Below are positions 55,135 to 63,357 of a stretch of 64,000 nt of DNA, in pieces. The notes below the pieces were generated by a model. It was not told where the DNA came from. It was given only the letters and a program-made list of their open reading frames with translations, and made no database searches. The position numbers and the translations under genes are program-made. The DNA lies in the NCBI RefSeq assembly GCF_026130605.1, contig NZ_JANFAU010000006.1, forward strand, positions 124,001-188,000. Direction: 5' to 3'. The DNA comes from Sphingomonas lycopersici (GTDB lineage Bacteria > Pseudomonadota > Alphaproteobacteria > Sphingomonadales > Sphingomonadaceae). How positions within the stretch are numbered: position 1 is the first letter of the stretch; every line of letters begins with the position of its first letter.

Positions 55135-55733
55135 GGCTCTGGATCGCGGCCGCCTCGCTCGCAATCGCCGGCCCGGCGCAGGCCGAATCCGTCGCCGACT
55201 GGCGCCCCTATGTCGTCGAGGCCTCGACACGTTTCGGGGTGCCGACGGCCTGGATCGAGACAGTCATGCAGGCCGAAAGCCGAGGCCGGACGACCTTGAA
55301 CGGGCAGCCGATCCGATCGCCAGCGGGCGCGATGGGGCTGATGCAGTTGATGCCCGGAACCTGGGCCGAGATGCGTGCACGGCTGGGGCTCGGCACCAAT
55401 CCCGACGACCCGCGCGACAACATCCTTGCCGGCACATTCTACCTGAGGCTGATGTATGACCGCTTCGGCTACCCCGGCCTGTTCGCGGCCTACAATGCCG
55501 GCCCCAGGCGCTACGCCGACTATCTCGCCGGGCGCGGCAGACTGCCATCGGAGACGATCGGCTACCTTGCCAGCGTCGCGCCGTCGGCACCGGGGATGAC
55601 CGCTGCGCCGGTGCGACCGACCCCGCCGGTGTCGATCTTCGCAGTGCGCAGGGATGTTCGCTCCGCCGATCCGGCAGACCCGAAATCCCAGCCCGCGTCG
55701 TCGCTGTTCGTCGCGCTGTCGCAGGGGAATTGA
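55122..55733 (+). CDS. Lytic transglycosylase of the transfer system
   Basis: 203 residues from GTG 55122, overlapping traF by 13 bases. Signal peptide LWIAAASLAIAGPAQA. SLT domain (C-terminal of VirB1/TrbN type): VPTAWIETVMQAESRGRTTL with the catalytic Glu, then GAMGLMQLMPGTWAEMRARL, DPRDNILAGTFYLRLMYDRF and AAYNAGPRRYADYLAG. It opens the peptidoglycan locally so the mating channel can pass. The C-terminal 55 residues are Pro-rich. Confidence 0.9.
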   Translation: MATLRLWIAAASLAIAGPAQAESVADWRPYVVEASTRFGVPTAWIETVMQAESRGRTTLNGQPIRSPAGAMGLMQLMPGTWAEMRARLGLGTNPDDPRDNILAGTFYLRLMYDRFGYPGLFAAYNAGPRRYADYLAGRGRLPSETIGYLASVAPSAPGMTAAPVRPTPPVSIFAVRRDVRSADPADPKSQPASSLFVALSQGN

Positions 55734-55827
55734 GGCGATGTCGCGCGTCATCGAGAGGGAGGAAGCTCGTCTCGACAGACCCAGCATGACGGGTGGCGGA
55801 ACAGCTCTCAAGGCCCGCGGGTGCCCC

Positions 55828-55848
55828 CCGATTTTCTTCGAAAATCGG
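55828..55848. terminator. Perfect hairpin in the 55734-55968 gap
   Basis: CCGATTTTC and GAAAATCGG around TTC, a nine-base perfect stem. It sits in a 235-base gap between the transglycosylase gene and the small gene at 55969. There is no long T-run after it, so it may be a partial terminator, an mRNA processing site or a protein site. Confidence 0.45.
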
Positions 55849-55968
55849 TTCCCCCCGCGTCCGCTTCGCGGCGCTTCCGCTCGCGCTCCAGCGGCCCTGA
55901 CAGCCGCTCCGCCACCCGTCCCTCGAACGCCGTTCTCGATGATGAGGACGCTAGCGTTGGAGGTCACA

Positions 55969-56328
55969 ATGGACATGTCTCAGAGCATCGGAACGGCGTC
56001 GGATCGCGTTCTGGAAACGCTCAAGGCCGGGCTCGAGATCGAATTCGGACGCGGTGCCGGAGAGGCACTGGCGCATCGGTTTCTGGAGGCCGAGGAGGCG
56101 GATTTTCGCTGGGATGCGCGGGTCGAGGAGCGCTGGATCGGCGCTTACGAGAGCATCGACGAGGAGGAATTCGAACTCGACCGGATAGCGATCTGCGGGC
56201 GGCTCGACGGGAAATGGTTCTGTGCCACCATGCTCGTGGATGGCGATGGCCAGGCCCACGGGATGATGGGATGCCGGGAGTTTCGGTCGCTGGTTCGGGC
56301 GCGGGATGCGATGCTCCATGCGCACTGA
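55969..56328 (+). CDS. Conserved small acidic protein before the relaxase
   Basis: 119 residues from ATG 55969, preceded by GGAGGTCACA. Not recognised. Acidic and tryptophan-containing: EALAHRFLEAEEADFRWDAR, then YESIDEEEFELDRIAICGRL. It fits the place where related elements carry a small gene between the transglycosylase and the relaxase, so an accessory role in DNA processing is possible. The open frame extends upstream to 55654 without support. Confidence 0.7.
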   Translation: MDMSQSIGTASDRVLETLKAGLEIEFGRGAGEALAHRFLEAEEADFRWDARVEERWIGAYESIDEEEFELDRIAICGRLDGKWFCATMLVDGDGQAHGMMGCREFRSLVRARDAMLHAH

Positions 56329-56396
56329 TCGGCAGCACATTCACGGGGAGAGGCGGCGTCGGAAGGCGCTCGTCTCTCCCCCTTTTTTGACCCGAG

Positions 56397-56579
56397 ATGG
56401 TGGGGAGGAAGGTAAAGAGGGGAAACAAGATAAAGGCAGTGTCTCGCGACACTGCGCAAGTGGTTGTCTGCACATCCTTTTTTCGAGAGACAGGCGGCGG
56501 GCAATACGAGACAGGCGGAGCGGAAACGGCGGAAATTCGCCATTTCTTGCCCGAAATCGCGAGACTCGCAGGCGCCGGC
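56397..56579. other. Candidate origin of transfer (oriT) upstream of the relaxase gene
   Basis: Less GC-rich than its surroundings. It holds an inverted repeat CAGTGTC-TCGC-GACACTG (56437-56454) followed by GCGCAAGTGGTTGTCTGC, and two direct repeats GAGACAGGCGG (56487-56497 and 56508-56518) spaced exactly 21 bases apart. An inverted repeat, an AT-richer patch and repeats right beside the relaxase start are what oriT regions look like. No nick site was recognised. Confidence 0.5.
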
Positions 56580-58544
56580 ATGTCTGACGACGACTTCACG
56601 CCGAAGCTCGGCCGGAAGCGCGGCAACGACGGCAAGCGCGTCACGAAATATGGTGGTCGCATCCTCGCCGCGACGCGCCTCGCCGGCACCAAGACGGGCG
56701 TCAGGTCGCGCCGTTTCGACGGCAGCCGGATCGGACGCGGCGCGAGCATCGGGCGGCTGCTGTCCAGCCGTGATTGGCTCGCCGGATTTCGGGGTCGCCG
56801 GGCGGTGGTGAAGGCGAGCCTGATCCGTCTGCAGGGCAAGGCCGGCCAGGTCGCCCGCGCGCACATGCGATACATCCAGCGCGACGGGGTCACGCGCGAG
56901 GGCTTGCCGGGCGAGCTCTATGGCCCCGAGACCGACCGTGCCGACAGCGACGATTTCTTGAAGCGCACCGCCCATGACCGGCACCAGTTCCGCTTCATCG
57001 TCTCGGCCGAGGACGGTGCCGAATATCCCGACCTCAAGCCCTATGTCCGGCGCCTCATGACACAGGTCGAGCAGGATCTCGGAACGAAGCTCGACTGGGT
57101 GGCGGTCGATCATTTCAACACCGAGCGACCGCACACCCACGTCGTGCTGCGCGGCGTCGACGAGCAGGGCGACAATCTGGTTATCGCGCGCGAGTATATT
57201 TCGCACGGGCTGCGCGAGCGCGCGTCGGAGCTGGTGACGCTCGACCTGGGGCCGAGAACCGATCATGAAATCGAAGCCCGGCTCCGGCACGATGTCGACC
57301 AGGAACGGCTTACCGCGATCGACCGGCGCCTGCTGCGGCGGATGGATACCGATCGCACGGTGTCGCCGGCCGACAACGACCCCTTCCAGCAGTCGATCGC
57401 CGCCGGGCGATTGCGCAAGCTCAAGGCAATGGATCTCGCCGAGGATATCGGCGGTGGCCGCTACCGGCTTGCTGACGGACTTGAGGACACGCTGCGCCGC
57501 ATGGGCGAGCGCTGCGACATCATTCGCCTGATGCAGCGCGAACTGACGGCACGCCAGCTCGATCGCGTCGGAGTCGAACAGGTGGTCACCACGGAGTTGC
57601 GCGAACCGCTCGTAGGACGGGTGATCCACCGCGGCTTTTCCGACGAACATCGCGATCGCCACTACCTCATGATCGATGGCGCCGATGGCCGGGTTCATTA
57701 CGTCGATATCGGTCGTGGGGATGCGACCCCATCGGTGCCCGAGAGCGCGACGGTACGGATCGAAGCAGCCAAAGCCGACGTGACGGCAGCCGACCGGACG
57801 GTCGATGCCGTCGCCCGCGCCAATGGCGGACGCTATTCGATCGACCTGCACCTACGCCACGATCCGGAGGCCAGCGAAGCCTACGCAGCTAGTCATGTGC
57901 GGCGGCTGGAAGCGATGCGGCGGGCGGGCGCGGGTCCGGAGCGGCAGGCGGACGGCAGCTGGATCATCCCGAGCGACCATCTCACCCGGGCGGAAGCCTT
58001 CGCTCAGCGGCAGCAGCGCGACCGCCCGATCGCACTGTCGATCCTCTCGCCACGGGAAGTCGGAGATCTGGTCGCGATCGAGGCGCCGACCTGGCTCGAT
58101 CGCGAGCTGGCCTCGGGCGCACCCAGCGCGGCGCGCGATGCCGGTTTTGGTCGCGAGATGCGGGGGGCTTTGGCAGCCCGTCGGCAATGGCTGATCGAGC
58201 AGCAGCTGGCCGACCAGATCGGCCAGTCATTTCGGCTGCGCCAGGGCGCCCTCGAGAGTCTTCGGGTGCGGGAACTCGAGGATGCCGGCGAACGGCTGGC
58301 CGGGCAGCTTGGCAAGCGGTTCGAGGCTGCCAGGATAGGCGAGCGCATCGAGGGCGTCATTGCCCGACGCGTTGACCTCGAATGCGGCCCTCACGCGCTG
58401 GTCGAGCGATCCCGGGATTTCACGCTGGTGCCTTGGCGCGAGGTACTTGAGCGCAACATCGGCAGGGCCGCTTCCGGAATCATGCGTGTCGACGGCATCA
58501 GCTGGCATTTTGGTCGCGGACGGTCGGGTCCGTCGATCAGCTAG
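56580..58544 (+). CDS. rlxS: Relaxase / mobilisation nuclease (DUF3363, RlxS-type)
   Basis: 654 residues from ATG 56580; the frame is open back to 56397, but that part covers the candidate oriT. The catalytic Tyr is probably in RAHMRYIQRDGVTREGLPGE. The metal-binding histidines are VDHFNTERPHTHVVLRGVDE near 185. The DUF3363 C-terminal region starts at about 320, with VVTTELREPLVGRVIHRGFS and PRHEV-like DLVAIEAPTWLDRELASG. It nicks oriT and pilots the strand to TraG. Last gene of the rdfS-like operon. Confidence 0.92.
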   Translation: MSDDDFTPKLGRKRGNDGKRVTKYGGRILAATRLAGTKTGVRSRRFDGSRIGRGASIGRLLSSRDWLAGFRGRRAVVKASLIRLQGKAGQVARAHMRYIQRDGVTREGLPGELYGPETDRADSDDFLKRTAHDRHQFRFIVSAEDGAEYPDLKPYVRRLMTQVEQDLGTKLDWVAVDHFNTERPHTHVVLRGVDEQGDNLVIAREYISHGLRERASELVTLDLGPRTDHEIEARLRHDVDQERLTAIDRRLLRRMDTDRTVSPADNDPFQQSIAAGRLRKLKAMDLAEDIGGGRYRLADGLEDTLRRMGERCDIIRLMQRELTARQLDRVGVEQVVTTELREPLVGRVIHRGFSDEHRDRHYLMIDGADGRVHYVDIGRGDATPSVPESATVRIEAAKADVTAADRTVDAVARANGGRYSIDLHLRHDPEASEAYAASHVRRLEAMRRAGAGPERQADGSWIIPSDHLTRAEAFAQRQQRDRPIALSILSPREVGDLVAIEAPTWLDRELASGAPSAARDAGFGREMRGALAARRQWLIEQQLADQIGQSFRLRQGALESLRVRELEDAGERLAGQLGKRFEAARIGERIEGVIARRVDLECGPHALVERSRDFTLVPWREVLERNIGRAASGIMRVDGISWHFGRGRSGPSIS

Positions 58545-58608
58545 ATCAGCCGCCAGAACGGAGGCGCACGAGTTGACCAAACCGTCGTTTGGCTGCTCCC
58601 CGCAGCAA

Positions 58609-59817
58609 TCAGTAGAGAAGCTTCAGCTCGCTTCGGAACAGCTTTCCGACATTCATTACCACCTCGTCCGTATCGCTCTCGAACTTCGTCGGAGCGAGAA
58701 TACCTGGGTCTTCCTTTCGCTCGATTATGCGTTCTTCCATCAGCGTTACGGCGTCGTCAGACAGAAGCTCGGGGCTGATCCCCTGCCGGAGCTCCAAGCG
58801 GCGGACGAGCCTGTCATTGAGCAGGAGCGGCGCGGGCAATTCGATGACAGTGCGCCGTCCGACAAGCGGCCCGCGATCGCTTGTGAGATCCTCGGCGCGG
58901 GGTCGTCCCGCCATTTCCTCGCGCGCCTCCTGAAAGCGTTCGGCTCGCTCCTCTATCGGTGCAAATACGTATCGCTCACCTTCGATCCCACGCGGGCGGC
59001 CTTCAGGAAAGGCCGCAAGATTTGCCGCAAGTGGGAACCCGGAGGCGCGCAGCATCTGTGCCAGTGTGCCCCGAGCAATGGGGTCAAATGCCATCGGCGC
59101 ATTCTCGTCGCCGACTTCCACCAGAGGCGGATCCTCCGGATCGATGATTTTCAGCGACGAACGTTCATTGAGATCGCTCGAGATGAAAGTACCGCAGGCG
59201 AGCCTTTCTCCAGCAACATGGGTTGGAAATGTAACGGTCCGTTTCTGTGCTCTGCCGCCCCGAAGACCTTTGTCGGTTGGCAGGCCAAGCTGGTCGTCAC
59301 GGTAGGCAGTGGAGGTCTGTGTGCCTTTGCATTCGACGACGTGAAATTTTCCATTTCGGCTGACGCAGATGAAATCTGGTGCCTTGCCTGGACCTCGTTT
59401 GGCGGCTTTCCCCGTGTATGTCCCGCCATAGGTCGCCAGATAGCGTTCAATGAAGTACCGGCCGTCGCAGATACCAATCAGGTTCATGCGCCTGCTTATC
59501 CAGTGGATCGGAAGCCCCATCCCGATGTCGTCGCTGAGTATCGTTTTCTGATGAGCATCGAGCTCGGCAAACTCTGGGGTCAGGGTCAGCTGATCCTCGT
59601 TGCGCCAGGCAAAGATGTAGCGCGCATATGCCCAGAATTCTGCAAGCGAAGCGCCCGATGCGAGCACCGGCGTCGTCAGGCGCCCGATCAGGAGCAGAAC
59701 CTCCGCGATGTCGCTTTCATAGGTCCGAGGATGAACGGGGAATCGCGGTGGGAGCTTCTTGCCAGGCCAGGTGGCGGCGACCGCACTGACAGTGAACTTC
59801 TTTGGAAGTAGCGCCAT
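58609..59817 (-). CDS. Possible PD-(D/E)XK nuclease, last gene of the defence operon
   Basis: 402 residues from ATG 59817, with AGAGGA seven bases before it, five bases after the previous gene. Not a recognised family. APDFICVSRNGKFHVVECKG (Asp148, Glu162, Lys164) has the D-x(13)-E-x-K spacing of PD-(D/E)XK nucleases. The N-terminal 130 residues are helical with an aromatic-rich stretch. The gene is convergent with the relaxase. It is probably the effector or a specificity part of the operon that runs in from beyond the window. Function inferred. Confidence 0.7.
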   Translation of the reverse strand: MALLPKKFTVSAVAATWPGKKLPPRFPVHPRTYESDIAEVLLLIGRLTTPVLASGASLAEFWAYARYIFAWRNEDQLTLTPEFAELDAHQKTILSDDIGMGLPIHWISRRMNLIGICDGRYFIERYLATYGGTYTGKAAKRGPGKAPDFICVSRNGKFHVVECKGTQTSTAYRDDQLGLPTDKGLRGGRAQKRTVTFPTHVAGERLACGTFISSDLNERSSLKIIDPEDPPLVEVGDENAPMAFDPIARGTLAQMLRASGFPLAANLAAFPEGRPRGIEGERYVFAPIEERAERFQEAREEMAGRPRAEDLTSDRGPLVGRRTVIELPAPLLLNDRLVRRLELRQGISPELLSDDAVTLMEERIIERKEDPGILAPTKFESDTDEVVMNVGKLFRSELKLLY

Positions 59818-59822
59818 CGCTT

Positions 59823-60611
59823 TCAGTCCTCTCGGGCTGCCCACGATCGACGCCGAGGCTCATCAGCGGTGGACGACTGCGCAAAGAACGCGTCGACCGC
59901 TTTTTCAAGCTCCTGATCATCGAGCGCGGACAGGAGCTGGACCTGGTTACGAAGCCTCAGCCGGATCACGGCCTCGCGCATGGCGTCTTCCATGGCCGAT
60001 CGACCGAGACGCTGCGATGCACGCAACCAGCCTTCGGCCAGCGCTCGCGCCAGACGGGCATCGTTTCCAACCGACGGGCGTTCCGTAATCTGGACCAGCG
60101 CGTCCTCGGTGAGCGCGCCGAGCAGCTCCCAGCGTCTCTCTGCCGAGGCGCCTCGATCCAGTATGCAGCCTCGCATCCACAGCCGCTGGAATGTGTTGCG
60201 CACGCCGCCGTGGAAACGCTCGGCAGGTCGATCTGCAAATCGCCAAGCGACCAGATCAGGAAGAACTACACACGCGAGAAATGCCCATACGTCGTCGCGC
60301 AGAGCCTCGCCGCCATCAAGCTCGTTCCGCTGGGCAAGAAAGGCGGACGCGCGCTCATCGAACCGCGCGCGATCGGCTGCGCTTCCGCGGTCAGGGAATC
60401 CGCAGCCAACCGCGATCTCTTCGAGGCCAGCGCGAATAGCGATGAGGATCTCATGCCTGATCGGACTGCCGCCACTTGCAGCGTATCGGGTCTCGACGGG
60501 AAAGCTGTCTGCATCGACAACGGGTTCCGGACACACCGTGTCGTCGGCGCGCGTGGACAGAAGCGCGTCGACAGCCAGTCGATCCAGCCTGGGAAAAAGC
60601 TGCACGATCAC
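59823..60611 (-). CDS. Unrecognised protein (DUF6339-like) of the defence operon
   Basis: 262 residues from GTG 60611, overlapping the previous stop (GTGA). No catalytic motif stands out. A helical core with VWAFLACVVLPDLVAWRF, ERFHGGVRNTFQRLWMRG and ITERPSVGNDARLARALAEG resembles, from memory, the family named DUF6339, often next to restriction genes; this assignment is tentative. It is probably a structural or regulatory partner of the ATPase. Confidence 0.62.
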   Translation of the reverse strand: MIVQLFPRLDRLAVDALLSTRADDTVCPEPVVDADSFPVETRYAASGGSPIRHEILIAIRAGLEEIAVGCGFPDRGSAADRARFDERASAFLAQRNELDGGEALRDDVWAFLACVVLPDLVAWRFADRPAERFHGGVRNTFQRLWMRGCILDRGASAERRWELLGALTEDALVQITERPSVGNDARLARALAEGWLRASQRLGRSAMEDAMREAVIRLRLRNQVQLLSALDDQELEKAVDAFFAQSSTADEPRRRSWAARED

Positions 60612-61519
60612 GCGCCGTCCTCCAGACTGACGATGTCCGCCGCGGCCAGAATTCCGGCATGGAATGCGGACGGGCGAAGATCGATCATGCTGCGGACTGC
60701 GGCAATGTCCTGTCCGGGAAAGGCGAGGCCAATCCAGTGGGCTGCCCGTCCGGCGATCGAGCATGGATCGGCCTCCTCGGCGAGCCGTTCGAAATCGTTT
60801 TGGCGCAGCGAAACAGAAATGATCTGGGTCATGACATCGGCGAGGACCACCTGGGTAGTGGCGCGATCGCCTGCAAGCAGCCGATCAGTCACATCGGCAC
60901 GGTCCCTGTTGAGATACAGGCGTACGCTTCCGCCGAAATCGCGATGCAGGTTGCCTGGTGTCCAGTGCAGCAGCCATGGGGCATAGGCCTCGGGCCGGCC
61001 GGCAAAGCGCTCCAGAAAGCTGACGGCCTCCATGGGAAAACGCGGCTCCTCGCCTTCCAGGCGGAGATCGAGCTGATCCGACCACAGCTTCGATCCGGCA
61101 AGGTCGGGCGACAGCGGTGACCCCTCGCGCGGCTGGCGCAGAATGACGAGAGTGTCGACGAGCAGTCTCTGCGAGAGGCTGTGACCGGGCACCACCTCGT
61201 CGATGACAATTGTCGGTTCCATCCGCGTCAACGGCAGCTTCGAAGTCGCAATGATCCGACGCGGCATGTTGCCGATACCAGTTCCGATCCGGGTGACGAG
61301 CTCGAGCACACCATCATCGATCGGCATCGAAAGCAGATCAGCGGCGCGATCGAGATCGGTTGTCACGAGGCGTCGGAGACGAAGGTCTCTCGCGGCGTCC
61401 CAGTCGGGCAGCCACGCGTCCCCGATAGGTGTCTCTAGGCCGCCATCGAGCAGCACCCAGGGCTCCGGGCTGATCGCGGTCTGATCCAGGGTCAGGAACG
61501 GAAAAGCAATCCGTCCCAT
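60608..61519 (-). CDS. Unrecognised protein of the defence operon
   Basis: 303 residues; start overlaps the ATPase stop (TGATG). No family recognised. Mixed alpha/beta with acidic loops, for example TRMEPTIVIDEVVPGHSLSQ and LHWTPGNLHRDFGGSVRLYL; no membrane segment or signal. Tight coupling on both sides shows it is made with the ATPase and the following gene. Its specific role is unknown. Confidence 0.65.
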   Translation of the reverse strand: MGRIAFPFLTLDQTAISPEPWVLLDGGLETPIGDAWLPDWDAARDLRLRRLVTTDLDRAADLLSMPIDDGVLELVTRIGTGIGNMPRRIIATSKLPLTRMEPTIVIDEVVPGHSLSQRLLVDTLVILRQPREGSPLSPDLAGSKLWSDQLDLRLEGEEPRFPMEAVSFLERFAGRPEAYAPWLLHWTPGNLHRDFGGSVRLYLNRDRADVTDRLLAGDRATTQVVLADVMTQIISVSLRQNDFERLAEEADPCSIAGRAAHWIGLAFPGQDIAAVRSMIDLRPSAFHAGILAAADIVSLEDGA

Positions 61520-63357
61520 CAGACGGTCTCGTCAGAGCTTATGCGCGCGTTTATCGTCACGGCACAGTCTGCCGGCATGGCAACCGAGACCTCGAACCTC
61601 CCCCGACGGTCGCCGATGATCACAGGTCCATCGATCGCGAGCTCTTCTCCGTCCTCGTCGACAACGCGGGTGACGGTCGGGCGCGCGGCAGTCGAATATT
61701 CCGATGCCGTTCCGCCATCCATGACCAGCAGCGGATCAAGGTGGAGCGAGAGCGCCGGCCCTTCACCACGAACCGCGAGTTCGAAGACACCGACAGGTCC
61801 GGCTTCACCCAGTTCCAGCCGGACGAACGTGGGACGCGTAACTGACGGCCCCGTACGACCGCCGCCGCCGCCTGGCCCCGGTCGACGCGGTCCGGCTCCT
61901 TCGCCATCGCCCTCCAGTGCTCTGCCGAAAAGTCCGGCAATACCCGCAAGCGACGGCCCCTTGTCTCCGTCCGGAGCGGGCGTCGAGGTCGGGTTTGCAT
62001 ATTCCAGCGCGGCTGCCCGGATGCGATCCACTGCGATCTTGACGATGCTGCGAGCTGCCTTGTCGGAGAGCGCCTCATACTGCCAGTCATCATGAGCTGG
62101 GGGCTCTGCCATCGCGAAGGCTTCTTCGACGGCATCATCGTTCGAAGCTACAAAGACACCGGCCCATTCGAAGCGGTCATCTGCGATCTGGGTCCCCGAG
62201 AAATATCGGACGACCAGCTCTACCGGCCGCATGACCGCAATTGCCGCGCAGCGCTCGGGAAACAGGCTGTCCTCGCGGCCGGCAGGCGCAACGCGATCGG
62301 CACGGAGGCCGCGAGCGAAGCTCAAGCGCCCCAGATCGCGCTTCGGCCGAAACGATTTCACGATGTCGCCGCCCGGAGGATCGGAGCGCAGATTCTTCAT
62401 CGCGCGAGCAAAGAGATCGAGCGGCGGGAAATCCTCGGGCCGAGGCAGCATGCGCTCCTCGCCGTCCACGAAGATGCGAAAGTGCATCTTCTTGCTTTCA
62501 GGCGTGCCCTCCAGCAATCGAGGCCAGAAGAACCACAGAAGGGCCTCTTCAATCAGATCGATCGCGCGCTCGCGGTCCTCCTCCACGAACAGCGGATCGA
62601 GGATCATGATCGATGTGCCGCTATGTTCCGGCGACCTGTTCGGGAAGCCGAGAGCGCCGGCGAGGTCGGCTGCATCGTCTCCTTCGACCGGGTCGACATA
62701 TTCGTCATCACCGGATCGCTGTCCCCACCAGTGTCGACCGGTGAAACGGCGTCGAATGCCGTCGGCGTCATTCGCGCTGAATGCAGAGCCCAGCTGAGCC
62801 GCCATGAGCCGGCGCCGAGGTGCTCCTGCATTGGTGGTCTGGCTGTCGATGACGATCGTCGAGCATCGGCTGGCGAGATACAGCGAGGTCTTCCCGTAGC
62901 CGTACGTCCCGCCGCCATGCGTCGTGTTCCGTCGGGAACCGACATTCCTGAGAAAGTCGACAAAGTCGGTCGGCTCGCCCTCCGTCGCCGCCACATCCGC
63001 GCGCGTTGGACCCGCCAGTCCGGCCGTCCCGAAATCGCATATTTCCAGAACATGCGGGGTCTCACTCGACAGAAAGGCTTCGAGCGGGCCTGCCGCGCTT
63101 TCGTCGAGCGGTCGATCCGCCAGAACGGTATCGCGAAGTGCTTCGAGCTCGGCCTGCTGAAGAGCTCTCACACGGAAGTGAACCTCCGCGCCGCCATCCG
63201 AGAGCGCCGCGTCGCAACTGTTCTGGACGGCCTCTCGCACGACCGTCTGCACAAGATCGATGGAGGGCGCGCCGAGGAGCTTGCGGTAGCCGTCGGCCGC
63301 CAGATTGCCTGACGCCGAGTACGCCTCAGAGTGAAGCGTCAGCGGTGCTCGAGGCAT
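61519..63357 (-). CDS. GHKL ATPase (MORC/MutL-like), defence operon
   Basis: 612 residues from ATG 63357, overlapping the DUF4420 gene by 19 bases. The N-terminal GHKL ATP-binding fold has motif I REAVQNSCDAA (Glu42, Asn46), the ADP-binding EICDFGTAGL (Asp108) and the lid NTTHGGGTYGYGKTSLYLAS (about 144-163). A Gly/Pro-rich linker at about 500 precedes a beta-rich C-terminal domain. MORC/MutL-like GHKL ATPases occur in restriction-type operons, where they are thought to remodel or clamp DNA. ATP-site residues are intact, so it should be active. Confidence 0.82.
   Translation of the reverse strand: MPRAPLTLHSEAYSASGNLAADGYRKLLGAPSIDLVQTVVREAVQNSCDAALSDGGAEVHFRVRALQQAELEALRDTVLADRPLDESAAGPLEAFLSSETPHVLEICDFGTAGLAGPTRADVAATEGEPTDFVDFLRNVGSRRNTTHGGGTYGYGKTSLYLASRCSTIVIDSQTTNAGAPRRRLMAAQLGSAFSANDADGIRRRFTGRHWWGQRSGDDEYVDPVEGDDAADLAGALGFPNRSPEHSGTSIMILDPLFVEEDRERAIDLIEEALLWFFWPRLLEGTPESKKMHFRIFVDGEERMLPRPEDFPPLDLFARAMKNLRSDPPGGDIVKSFRPKRDLGRLSFARGLRADRVAPAGREDSLFPERCAAIAVMRPVELVVRYFSGTQIADDRFEWAGVFVASNDDAVEEAFAMAEPPAHDDWQYEALSDKAARSIVKIAVDRIRAAALEYANPTSTPAPDGDKGPSLAGIAGLFGRALEGDGEGAGPRRPGPGGGGGRTGPSVTRPTFVRLELGEAGPVGVFELAVRGEGPALSLHLDPLLVMDGGTASEYSTAARPTVTRVVDEDGEELAIDGPVIIGDRRGRFEVSVAMPADCAVTINARISSDETV

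Noticed and set aside
56397..56579. N-terminal extension of the relaxase
   Set aside because: The family start is near 56580 and the extension covers repeats that look like an oriT.
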